Of a stretch of 7,321 nt of DNA, positions 1 to 6,432 are shown piece by piece (position 1 is the stretch's first letter; each line of letters starts with the position of its first letter). The position numbers and the translations under genes were made by a program. The notes below the pieces were generated by a model. The model did not search any database. It was not told where the DNA came from and saw only the letters and a program-made list of their open reading frames with translations. Source of the DNA: an uncultured Eubacteriales bacterium (lineage in GTDB: Bacteria > Bacillota > Clostridia > Oscillospirales > Acutalibacteraceae); the NCBI GenBank assembly GCA_934667575.1, contig CAKUME010000050.1, forward strand, positions 1 to 7,321, read 5' to 3'.

Positions 1-1184
1 CCGATGAGCTCATAGAGCACACTCGACGCGAGCACCACGGTTTCGAGCGCGCTGCCGAGCGCGCCGCCCAGCGTGCGCGCGCCCATGGCCGCCAGACCAA
101 TGGCCACGCCCGCCTGCGGAATGAGTGCCAACCCCAGGTAATTGCGTACCTCTTTGGGTTTGTGCACAAACAGGCAGCCCAAAAACGCACCGGCATATTT
201 GCCCACAATGCGCACTATAAAGTAGGTAACGCCCACCACCAGCAGCGGCGTGGTGCCCACCGCACTGCTGGTGTCCACCAGCACATCGAGCTTAAAGTTC
301 AGGCCCGACCGCACAAAAAACAGCAGCAGGATGGGCGGGCTGAAATAGTTCAGCTGCTTAAAGAGCTTATCGTCGTTCGTAATGTTGATATACACGGTGC
401 CCATGGCCATGCAGCCCAGCAGCGGCGAGGTGTCCAGCAGCGCGCAAATGCCGCAGAACGCAAACAGCAGCGCGATGGAGATAATGAGCCGGTTGTCGGT
501 GGAACGTTTTTGGGGCATCAGCAGCCGCATGAACAGGCCGAACAGCCCCCCCAGAACCAGCACACCCAGATTGGAGATCATGGGCAAAACCACATGCCGC
601 GGCTCAAACCCGCCGCTGCCCGCCGAGGCCAACGCAATCGAAATGGCGATGCTGTATGCCACCAGCCCCACCACGTCGTCCAGCGCGACCACCTGAAGCA
701 GTGTGTCCACAAAATCGCCCTTTGCGCCGGTTTGGCGGATGGTCATAATGGTGGATGCCGGCGCCGTTGCCGCGGCCAGTGCGCCCAGCACCACCGAAAA
801 CGACAAATTCAGCCCCAGCAGATAGTAGCACACCAAAAAGATCAAAACGGACGCAAGGCATGCTTCCAGCACGGTGATGATCGCGACCTTTGCGCCGTTT
901 TTACGCAGGGTTTCCAGCCGGAAAAATTCGCCGGTGCTGAAAGCGATAAACGCCAGCGCAATGTCCGACAAAAAGTCCATGCCGCTGATCACCGAAACCG
1001 GGATCATCTTCAGGCAATACGGCCCGAGCAAGATGCCGGTCAGAATATAGGCGGTCACGTTCGGCAGCCGGAGCCACTTGGTCAGCCGGGTCATTGCAAA
1101 CCCGCAGAACAGCATCAGCGCGATCGAAATAATAATCACCGCCACCGGTGATTTATCCTGAAGCGCAGCATAAAAATCGAACAA
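1..1184 (-). CDS. Cation:proton antiporter, CPA2 family (3' end cut by window edge)
   Basis: Integral membrane antiporter that probably exchanges Na+ or K+ for H+. I translated it by hand from the reverse complement: 394 codons are open to the window edge. The N-terminal helix is followed by RLPNVTAYILTGILLGP (about residues 39-55), typical of Kef/NhaA-superfamily exchangers. The paired aspartates of the CPA2 ion-binding site are present in VVALDDVVGLV (D169, D170), and the stretch ALAAATAPASTIMTIRQTGAKGD precedes them. Near the cut end, LGLALIPQAGVAIGLAAMG is the usual late-helix signature. Single-domain members have about 390-420 residues, so little may be missing. A C-terminal RCK/TrkA-N domain, as in KefB/KefC, cannot be excluded. 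The start chosen is TTG at 1184, with GGGG eight bases upstream. GTG at 1145, with AGGA nine bases upstream, is an alternative. The gene is divergent from a LysR regulator and is likely controlled by it. The ion is not inferable. Confidence 0.9.
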   Translation of the reverse strand, partial: MFDFYAALQDKSPVAVIIISIALMLFCGFAMTRLTKWLRLPNVTAYILTGILLGPYCLKMIPVSVISGMDFLSDIALAFIAFSTGEFFRLETLRKNGAKVAIITVLEACLASVLIFLVCYYLLGLNLSFSVVLGALAAATAPASTIMTIRQTGAKGDFVDTLLQVVALDDVVGLVAYSIAISIALASAGSGGFEPRHVVLPMISNLGVLVLGGLFGLFMRLLMPQKRSTDNRLIISIALLFAFCGICALLDTSPLLGCMAMGTVYINITNDDKLFKQLNYFSPPILLLFFVRSGLNFKLDVLVDTSSAVGTTPLLVVGVTYFIVRIVGKYAGAFLGCLFVHKPKEVRNYLGLALIPQAGVAIGLAAMGARTLGGALGSALETVVLASSVLYELI

Positions 1185-1192
1185 TCCAAAAG

Positions 1193-1200
1193 CCCCTTTT
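1193..1200 (-). promoter_or_regulatory. Ribosome binding site supporting the TTG start of the antiporter
   Basis: On the minus strand the sequence AAAAGGGG ends eight bases before TTG at 1184. No in-frame ATG lies nearby. This favours TTG over the GTG codons at 1145 and 1139, although the 1145 GTG also has a reasonable AGGA upstream. Confidence 0.5.
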
Positions 1201-1212
1201 CGTAAATTTTCC

Positions 1213-1241
1213 TTGCGGAATAATGGAATCTATGATATACT
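1213..1241 (+). promoter_or_regulatory. Sigma-A-type promoter of the lysR gene
   Basis: TTGCGG at 1213-1218 and TATACT at 1236-1241 are separated by 17 bases. The predicted transcript start is near 1248, about 67 bases before the lysR ATG. Its -10 box overlaps the -10 box of the divergent antiporter promoter, so the two promoters cannot easily be occupied by polymerase together. Confidence 0.55.
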
Positions 1242-1288
1242 AAATTTATCATAAAGTCAAATTATATTTTTTCAGGCTATGATTCCAT
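1223..1288. promoter_or_regulatory. Nested inverted repeats, probable LysR operator region
   Basis: The outer repeat is ATGGAATC (1223-1230) and its exact reverse complement GATTCCAT (1281-1288). Extending outward gives 11 of 12 matching positions. The inner repeat is TATGATA (1231-1237) and TATCATA (1247-1253), with a 9-base spacer. The inner repeat covers the -10 boxes of both divergent promoters. LysR-family proteins usually bind interrupted AT-rich dyads (T-N11-A class) and often bend DNA between two sites, which fits. Assignment to the adjacent LysR protein is inference. Confidence 0.55.
1232..1260 (-). promoter_or_regulatory. Sigma-A-type promoter of the antiporter
   Basis: Reading the minus strand, TTGACT (plus positions 1255-1260) is followed after exactly 17 bases by TATCAT (1232-1237). 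Each box matches the consensus at five of six positions. Transcription would start near 1225, about 40 bases before the TTG start at 1184. The promoter lies almost wholly on top of the lysR promoter on the other strand. Confidence 0.65.
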
Positions 1289-1314
1289 AATTTTATACAG
1301 GAGCAAAAACGACT

Positions 1315-2211
1315 ATGATCGATGCAAAAGCCGAAACGCTGCTCGCAGTGGCGCAGCAGCAGAATTTTACACGCGCGGCGCAGCAACTCTCGCTCACCCA
1401 GCCCGCCGTGAGCCATCACATCCGCCAGCTGGAAGAAGAGCTGGGCGTGAAGCTGTTTGTGCGCGGACGCGGCGAGCTCAAGCTCACCGGCGAGGGCGAA
1501 ATTGTGCTCAGTTACGCCAAGCGGATGAAGGCCATGGACGCTCGCCTGCGCCAGGAATTGGCCGATTCGGAGCGCCACATCACGCGCCTGCGCATTGGCA
1601 TCACCCACACCTCCGAGAGCAACCGCACCACCGAGGTGCTTGCCAAATGCGGCCAAATGGACCATGGCATCAGCATAACAATCATTACGGACACAATAAA
1701 AAATCTTTATACCATGCTCGAAAATTATGAGCTGGATCTGGCAATTGTGGAGGGCACGCCGAGCAATCCGGCGCTGCATTCGCTCATGCTCGACACCGAC
1801 TATCTGGTGTGCGCCATGTCCAACCGCAACCCACTGGCCCATCATTCAATGGTCACGCTCACGGAGCTCAAGCGCGAGCAGATGATCCTGCGCCTGCCCA
1901 CCTCCGCCACGCGCATGCTGTTTGATTCCACACTCGAGAGCATCAATGAATCCATCGACCAGTTCAATGTCATTTTGGAGGTGGATAATATCGCAACAAT
2001 CAAAGACCTGATCAGAAAAGACATGGGGGTGTCCATTTTGCCGCGCAGCGCCTGCATGGACGAGGTGCGCAAGGGAAAAATGACGGTGCTGCCTATCGAA
2101 AACCTGAGCATGGTGCGCGAAACAAAAATCGTTTACCACGCCGACTTTATCCATCTCGACATTCTGCAGGAAATCATTCGTCAGTATCACGATACCGCCA
2201 AAGGGGTCTGA
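1315..2211 (+). CDS. LysR-family transcriptional regulator
   Basis: DNA-binding regulator of 298 residues, the normal length for the family. The N-terminal winged helix-turn-helix is clear at about residues 17-44 (NFTRAAQQLSLTQPAVSHHI, then the linker helix RQLEEELGVKLF). The effector-binding domain begins near residue 91 (RLRIGITHT) and shows typical blocks such as LDLAIVEG and GVSILPRSA. The ATG is preceded by GGAG at 1300-1303, eleven bases upstream. It is divergent from the antiporter gene and shares an overlapping, dyad-rich control region with it. It therefore probably represses itself and controls the antiporter in response to a small molecule or ionic state. The effector cannot be read from sequence. 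Its last five codons form part of a terminator stem. Confidence 0.95.
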   Translation: MIDAKAETLLAVAQQQNFTRAAQQLSLTQPAVSHHIRQLEEELGVKLFVRGRGELKLTGEGEIVLSYAKRMKAMDARLRQELADSERHITRLRIGITHTSESNRTTEVLAKCGQMDHGISITIITDTIKNLYTMLENYELDLAIVEGTPSNPALHSLMLDTDYLVCAMSNRNPLAHHSMVTLTELKREQMILRLPTSATRMLFDSTLESINESIDQFNVILEVDNIATIKDLIRKDMGVSILPRSACMDEVRKGKMTVLPIENLSMVRETKIVYHADFIHLDILQEIIRQYHDTAKGV

Positions 2212-2234
2212 CATTCGATCAGACCCCTTTGGCG
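2196..2234. terminator. Bidirectional hairpin terminator between lysR and the MFS gene
   Basis: A perfect 16-bp stem has arms 2196-2211 and 2219-2234 and a 7-base loop. The core is GGGGTCTGA / TCAGACCCC flanked by AAA and TTT. The lysR stop codon TGA (2209-2211) lies inside the left arm. The convergent MFS gene stops at 2257, so the same hairpin can end both transcripts. The U-tract is only three bases and is paired in the full stem, so efficiency is uncertain. Confidence 0.75.
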
Positions 2235-2256
2235 TGTGGCGCGACGCCGATCCTGT

Positions 2257-3423
2257 TCATTTTTCTTTGCGCGCAACGGTGCGGAACGTTTTTTCGATCA
2301 TGCAGATCATCAGCACAATAAACACCGTTAAAAACAGCGGCAGCCCCCGCAGACCAAACCGATTGGCGATCAGCCCGAACACCGGCGGCATAAACGTGGA
2401 GCCCACATAAGCGCTTGCCATTTGGATGCCGATAATCGCCTGCGAGTTTTCCGCGCCGAAGTTTGCGGGCGTGGCATGAATGATGCTCGGATAGATCGGC
2501 GCAAAGCCCAGCCCAATAATCACGAATCCCGCAAGCGACGGCACTGCCGACGACACCGGCAGAAAAATGCACACGATGCCCGCCGCCGCAATGGCGGTGC
2601 CCATGCGAATGCGCTGCAGATCGGTGATCCGCTCGGCCAGCAGCCCCGAAATAAACCGCCCCACGGTGATGCCGATGAAAAACAGTGAGGCGAACGCCGC
2701 CGCCGTTGCTTCCGGCACCGCCCGCACACGCACCAGATAACTGCTTGCCCAAAGCATGACCGTGGCTTCGGCGGAGCAGTAGGCGAAAAAGCCGGTGAGC
2801 AGAAACGGCACGCCGCGAATGCGCAGCGCCCCGCGCAGCCCAACCGCCGACGCATCCGGCTGTGCATCGGCGGCAGCGGCATGCACGCGCCAAAGCGGAA
2901 GCGTGAGCACCAGCACCAATGTGATGCCCATCTGAATCAGCGACACCGTGCGGTAGCCGCTGGGCCAGGAACCGTGCCGCAGCGCAGCGCTCATGATATA
3001 GGGGCTGATGATCGTGCCCACGCCCCAAAAGCAGTGTAGCCAGCTCATGTGGCGCGCGGAGTAGTGCAGCGCCACATAGTTGTTCAGCGCCGCGTCGATC
3101 GCGCCCGCGCCGAGCCCATAGGGAATCGCCCACAGGCAAAGCATCCAAAATGCCGACGCCGTGGAAAAGCCGAACAGCGCAGCCGCCGTGAGAAACACGC
3201 TCACCGCCGTGACGATGCGCGCGCCGAGCCGCCGCGTGAGCCGATCGGAAAGCAGGCTCGAACAAATGGTGCCGCCCGAGATGATCATCGTCACGATTCC
3301 GGCATAAGAGATCGGCACGCCAAACTGCGGCTGCATGACCGGCCATGCCGACCCGAGCAGCGAGTCCGGCAGCCCCAAACTGATAAACGCCAAATAAATC
3401 ACGGCGAGCAGCAGCGACGCCAT
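2257..3423 (-). CDS. MFS permease, FucP-like sugar transporter type
   Basis: Twelve-helix major facilitator superfamily permease of 388 residues, in the cytoplasmic membrane. The first helix, LLLAVIYLAFISLGLPDSLL, with the LPDSLLGSAWP turn, resembles Bacillota members of the fucose/glucose permease-like group. A motif-A-like loop, SDRLTRRLGAR (about 59-69), lies between helices 2 and 3. A matching loop, LLAERITDLQRIR, opens the second half. The start is set by a strong AAAGGGGGA site seven to eight bases before ATG at 3423. The reading frame stays open upstream to 3528, but the predicted transcript start (about 3475) lies downstream of that longer start, so the longer form is unlikely. The gene is convergent with lysR and divergent from the beta-galactosidase operon, so uptake of a galactoside or other sugar is plausible. 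The substrate is inference. Confidence 0.9.
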   Translation of the reverse strand: MASLLLAVIYLAFISLGLPDSLLGSAWPVMQPQFGVPISYAGIVTMIISGGTICSSLLSDRLTRRLGARIVTAVSVFLTAAALFGFSTASAFWMLCLWAIPYGLGAGAIDAALNNYVALHYSARHMSWLHCFWGVGTIISPYIMSAALRHGSWPSGYRTVSLIQMGITLVLVLTLPLWRVHAAAADAQPDASAVGLRGALRIRGVPFLLTGFFAYCSAEATVMLWASSYLVRVRAVPEATAAAFASLFFIGITVGRFISGLLAERITDLQRIRMGTAIAAAGIVCIFLPVSSAVPSLAGFVIIGLGFAPIYPSIIHATPANFGAENSQAIIGIQMASAYVGSTFMPPVFGLIANRFGLRGLPLFLTVFIVLMICMIEKTFRTVARKEK

Positions 3424-3430
3424 GAACCAT

Positions 3431-3439
3431 TCCCCCTTT
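3431..3439 (-). promoter_or_regulatory. Ribosome binding site fixing the MFS start
   Basis: On the minus strand AAAGGGGGA lies seven bases upstream of the ATG at 3423. It is the only strong Shine-Dalgarno match near the N-terminus. It makes the ATG immediately before the first membrane helix the real start. Confidence 0.75.
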
Positions 3440-3462
3440 ATTGCTTTTGCGCGCATGATCCT

Positions 3463-3478
3463 GCGCGAATTTTCGCGC
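3463..3478. promoter_or_regulatory. Palindromic candidate operator at the MFS transcript start
   Basis: GCGCGAA (3463-3469) and TTCGCGC (3472-3478) are exact reverse complements separated by TT. The site sits immediately downstream of the MFS -10 box and covers the predicted +1. That is the usual position for a repressor operator. The binding protein is unknown. Confidence 0.4.
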
Positions 3479-3481
3479 CTT

Positions 3482-3510
3482 AGTGTATCACATTCCGCCG
3501 CAAAATGCAA
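3482..3510 (-). promoter_or_regulatory. Sigma-A-type promoter of the MFS gene
   Basis: On the minus strand TTGCAT (plus 3505-3510) is followed after 17 bases by TACACT (3482-3487). A TG one base before the -10 forms an extended -10 element. The predicted start is near 3475, about 50 bases before the MFS ATG. Confidence 0.6.
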
Positions 3511-3556
3511 GCGAGATTTTCGCATCAATTATGTTCGGCGCAAATCGACAAAACAA

Positions 3557-3586
3557 TTGACGAGCCGCGCCGGAATATGCTATACT
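3557..3586 (+). promoter_or_regulatory. Sigma-A-type promoter of the rightward three-gene cluster
   Basis: TTGACG (3557-3562) and TATACT (3581-3586) are 18 bases apart, with an extended -10 (TGC directly before TATACT). The predicted start is near 3593, about 48 bases before the ATG at 3641. It is the only good promoter seen before the tRNA promoter, so it probably also transcribes the beta-galactosidase and alarmone synthetase genes. Confidence 0.7.
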
Positions 3587-3640
3587 GAATACAATCAACA
3601 TTCCGTATTCACACCAGAGAACAAGAGGGGACGAGAAAAG

Positions 3641-4594
3641 ATGATTCATTCCGGCATGAAAAAAGTTGCGGCAGGCATGGGGTTACAAGAGAAAAACGGC
3701 GTGGCGTTCGGCTCCGTGCAGGGATATATGATCACCCTGCGCGAAGCGGCAGGCTACAAAATTGTCGGCATTTCCGCCCGAACCGCAGACGAAAATGCGG
3801 CGCAGGCGCTGCGCGAATTTTTGCTCGGCGCGGCGTTCCGCAAGCAGTATCGCGTGCAGAATGCAGCGGTGACCGGATGGCGCACCGATGTGTTTTTTCA
3901 GAATGTCGCTTCCAATCAACGTCTGCCTGAGGCCGTGAATGCGATTCTCGCCAAAATGCAGGAGCTCGGCGCGGTTCCGGCGGATTGCTGCCCGGTGTGC
4001 GGCCAGCCGTTTGCAGAAGACGACACCCGGATGCTGCTCGATGGCTGCGTGATGCGCGTGCATGCGGGATGCGCGGTGCAGCTGGAGCAGCAGCACTACG
4101 CGCACCGCGAAGAGGTCAAAGCCTCCGGCAGCGTGGCCGAAGGCGCCGTGGGCGCGGTGCTGGGCGGCATTGTGGGCGCCATTCCGTGGGCCGTTGCGTT
4201 CTTCTTCGGATGGTTCGTGGGCTGGCTCGGTTTTTTGATCGGTGCGGCGGCGCAAAAAGGCTATGATCTCTGCAAGGGCAAGCAGACGCGCGCCAAGGCG
4301 GTAGTAGTCGCCGTGGCGGTGTTGGTGTGCGTGGTGGCGGCGGAATATGGCGCATATATCGCCGCACTGTGGCATCAGTGCCAAACCGATCCGGAATTGG
4401 CGGAGTATTCATTCCGCTTTCGCGATATGTTCCCGCTCCTGCATCGTGTGCTGGCCAACGATTCCGCCACGCGGCTCAATATGATTCGCGATGTGGTGTT
4501 GGGCTGGTTGTTCGCCGGTCTGGGCATTTTCCGCTCCATTCAGAATATTTTTGCAAACACAGCCGACCGTGCGCCGGTGCGCATGGACGGATAA
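3641..4594 (+). CDS. Unrecognised membrane protein with CxxC...C...HxxC cluster
   Basis: A 317-residue protein that I cannot assign to a named family. Residues 1-110 look like a soluble alpha/beta domain. Then come CPVC (C117, C120), C136, H141 and C144, spaced like a zinc knuckle. A linker leads to a Gly/Ala/Trp-rich hydrophobic block (about 168-204, probably two helices with a tight Gly turn), a second block (220-244), and a third near the C-terminus (about 284-298). The layout suggests a cytosolic zinc-binding sensor or adaptor anchored in the membrane by three or four helices. ATG 3641 is chosen because GAGGGG lies ten bases upstream and the promoter predicts a transcript start near 3593. 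The frame is open back to 3422, but that would begin before the promoter. It is first in the cluster with beta-galactosidase. Function is unknown. Confidence 0.85.
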   Translation: MIHSGMKKVAAGMGLQEKNGVAFGSVQGYMITLREAAGYKIVGISARTADENAAQALREFLLGAAFRKQYRVQNAAVTGWRTDVFFQNVASNQRLPEAVNAILAKMQELGAVPADCCPVCGQPFAEDDTRMLLDGCVMRVHAGCAVQLEQQHYAHREEVKASGSVAEGAVGAVLGGIVGAIPWAVAFFFGWFVGWLGFLIGAAAQKGYDLCKGKQTRAKAVVVAVAVLVCVVAAEYGAYIAALWHQCQTDPELAEYSFRFRDMFPLLHRVLANDSATRLNMIRDVVLGWLFAGLGIFRSIQNIFANTADRAPVRMDG

Positions 4595-4657
4595 TGCATG
4601 GATTTGAAGATACAGGAGCCGCGCAAACCGCGGTGAAAATGAAAGGATAAAGCGAAA

Positions 4658-6400
4658 ATGACATTTGAAATTCAGGGGAAAGATTTTTGCATCAACGGTG
4701 CGCCCGTTAAGCTGATTTCCGGCGCGGTGCATTATTTCCGCAATATGCCGGACACATGGCCCGATATTTTTGCCAAAATGAAGGCGCTGGGCTGCAACTG
4801 CGTGGAAACCTACTGCGCGTGGAATTTGCATGAGCCGGAGCCCGGCCGGTTCGATTTTTCCGGCCGGCTCGATATCGAAGCGTTCCTGCGCGCGGCGCAG
4901 CAGGCCGGGTTGATGGCGATTGTGCGTCCCGGCCCTTATATCTGCGCCGAGTGGGAATTCGGCGGTTTGCCGTGGTGGATCCAGCGCGACGAGCAAATGG
5001 AAATTCGCTGCATGAACACTGCCTATATCCATCATTTTGACCACTATCTGGACGAGCTGCTTGGGCGGCTGCGGCCGCTGCTGGTGACCAACGGCGGCCC
5101 AATCATCATGATGCAGTGCGAAAACGAATACGGCTACTACGGCGACGATAAGGATTATCTTTGCTATCTGCGGGACGGATACCGCCGCCGCGGCATTGAT
5201 GTGCCGCTGTTCACTTCGGATGGCAGCGGACGCGACAACCTGCTCGACGGCACCATTCCGGGCTGCTTATCCACGCTGAACTTTGGCAGCCGCGTGGACG
5301 AAAACTTTATCAATCACGATGCGATGTTCCCCGATTCGCCCAAAATGTGCATGGAGATGTGGGACGGCTGGTTTGACGCCTGGGGCGATGAGGCGCATCA
5401 CACTACCGATGCGGCGGTGTATGCATCCGTGGTGAACGATATGCTCCGCAAGGGCAGCCTGAATATGTATATGTTCATCGGCGGCACGAACTTTGGTTTC
5501 ACCAGCGGTGCGAATCACTACGGAAAATTTGCGCCGGATGTAACCAGCTACGACTACGATGCGCTGCTCACCGAATGCGGCGACGTCACGGAAAAATATC
5601 GTGCGGTGCGTGCGGTGATCCAATCCCACACCGCGCAGCCGCTGCCGCCGATTCCGGCCGACCGCGAAAAGACCGCTTACGGCCGTGTGGCGCTCACCGA
5701 GTGTGCCGACCTGCTTGAGCAGATGGATGCGCTGGCTCAGCCGATTCACAGCGATGTGCCGCGTGCAATGGAGGAATACGGCATTGGCTACGGCTTTATT
5801 GCCTATCGGACCCGGCTGCGCCGCGACTATCCGGAATCGGAAATCTCGTTTGCCGAGCTGGGTGACCGTGCACAGGTGCTCGTCAACAACCGGCTGCAGG
5901 GAATCGCCTATATCAACGACGAAATGAAGGTGCCGTTCACCGCGCATGCCGGCGACACGCTCACCGTGCTGGTGGAAAACATGGGACGCGCCAACTTCGG
6001 CGAAAAAATGATGCGCCGCAAGGGCCTGCCCGGACGCGTGCTGCTGGGCGGCCGCATTCATTTTTCGTGGGACGTGTATCCGCTGCCGATGACCGATCTT
6101 TCTGCGCTTCGGTTCGGCCCGTGCGGCGACTCCGCGCCCGAAACGCCCACCTTCTATCGCGGAAAATTTCGTGTGGAACACCCGGCCGACACATTTTTGC
6201 GGCTCGATTCGTTCCGCAAGGGTTTTGTGCTCATCAACGGCTTCAACATTGGCCGCTACTGGGCGGTGGGACCGCAGAAAACGCTTTATGTGCCTGCGTC
6301 GCTGCTGCGGGCAGGCGAAAACGAAGTGATCGTGTTTGAATCGGACGGCCGCTGCGGACGCCCGGAGGTCGAGTTTGTTGATCGGCCGGAGCTGGGCTGA
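4658..6400 (+). CDS. Beta-galactosidase, glycoside hydrolase family 35
   Basis: Retaining beta-galactosidase that removes terminal beta-linked galactose. The protein has 580 residues, typical of bacterial GH35. The N-terminal TIM barrel (about 1-325) has the family signatures SGAVHYFR, CVETYCAWNLHEP, VRPGPYICAEWEFGGLPWW and GGPIIMMQCENEYG. Acid/base is E157 (ENEYG). Nucleophile is E233 (CMEMWDGWFDAWG). Beta-sandwich domains follow, ending with the conserved NGFNIGRYWAVGPQKTLYVP near 527-547. No signal peptide is present, so the enzyme is probably cytoplasmic and acts on imported oligosaccharides. ATG 4658 has AAAGGA ten bases upstream. It lies 63 bp after the membrane-protein gene, without a visible promoter or terminator, and 32 bp before the alarmone synthetase gene. 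The divergent MFS permease may supply substrate. Linkage preference (beta-1,3 is common in the family) cannot be read here. Confidence 0.96.
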   Translation: MTFEIQGKDFCINGAPVKLISGAVHYFRNMPDTWPDIFAKMKALGCNCVETYCAWNLHEPEPGRFDFSGRLDIEAFLRAAQQAGLMAIVRPGPYICAEWEFGGLPWWIQRDEQMEIRCMNTAYIHHFDHYLDELLGRLRPLLVTNGGPIIMMQCENEYGYYGDDKDYLCYLRDGYRRRGIDVPLFTSDGSGRDNLLDGTIPGCLSTLNFGSRVDENFINHDAMFPDSPKMCMEMWDGWFDAWGDEAHHTTDAAVYASVVNDMLRKGSLNMYMFIGGTNFGFTSGANHYGKFAPDVTSYDYDALLTECGDVTEKYRAVRAVIQSHTAQPLPPIPADREKTAYGRVALTECADLLEQMDALAQPIHSDVPRAMEEYGIGYGFIAYRTRLRRDYPESEISFAELGDRAQVLVNNRLQGIAYINDEMKVPFTAHAGDTLTVLVENMGRANFGEKMMRRKGLPGRVLLGGRIHFSWDVYPLPMTDLSALRFGPCGDSAPETPTFYRGKFRVEHPADTFLRLDSFRKGFVLINGFNIGRYWAVGPQKTLYVPASLLRAGENEVIVFESDGRCGRPEVEFVDRPELG

Positions 6401-6412
6401 ACACATCGACAG

Positions 6413-6419
6413 AAAGGAA
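6413..6419 (+). promoter_or_regulatory. Ribosome binding site with long spacing for the alarmone synthetase
   Basis: AAAGGAA ends thirteen bases before ATG 6433, longer than usual. An in-frame TGA at 6421-6423 blocks any earlier start, and no other in-frame start codon lies between them. The ATG stands, but initiation may be modest. Confidence 0.5.
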
Positions 6420-6432
6420 TTGAATTTTTGAT

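Noticed and set aside
162..1151. Long plus-strand frame of 329 codons
   Set aside because: It is antisense to the antiporter. Its translation is a His/Gln/Arg-rich string without domains, typical of a shadow of a hydrophobic gene.
1249..1845. 198-codon minus-strand frame inside lysR
   Set aside because: Antisense shadow with no recognisable domain. It begins inside the LysR coding region and ends in the promoter region.
2219..3430. 403-codon minus-strand frame overlapping the MFS gene
   Set aside because: It lies on the same strand but in another frame, and is Arg/Ala/His/Gly-rich with no membrane pattern. The other frame gives a clear 12-helix permease with a matching ribosome binding site.
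3498..3520. Possible CcpA cre site over the MFS -35 region
   Set aside because: Only one half (TGCAAGCG) resembles the cre consensus. The other half lacks the expected CA, so catabolite control is not supported.
3422..3640. N-terminal extension of the membrane-protein gene
   Set aside because: It would start before the well-formed promoter at 3557-3586 and overlap the MFS start. The translated extension has no family character, and a ribosome binding site marks 3641.
4619..4633. CCGCG-CAAAC-CGCGG hairpin before the GH35 gene
   Set aside because: The stem is only 5 bp and has no T-run. It is too weak to call a terminator between the two genes.
4842..4867. Two copies of CCGGCCGG within 26 bases
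   Set aside because: They fall in codons for conserved GH35 residues (PGRFDFSGR) in a GC-rich gene. Codon use explains them.
5267..6406. 379-codon minus-strand frame opposite the beta-galactosidase
   Set aside because: Low-complexity His/Arg/Ala translation with no domain and no promoter or ribosome binding site. The plus-strand GH35 signatures are unequivocal.
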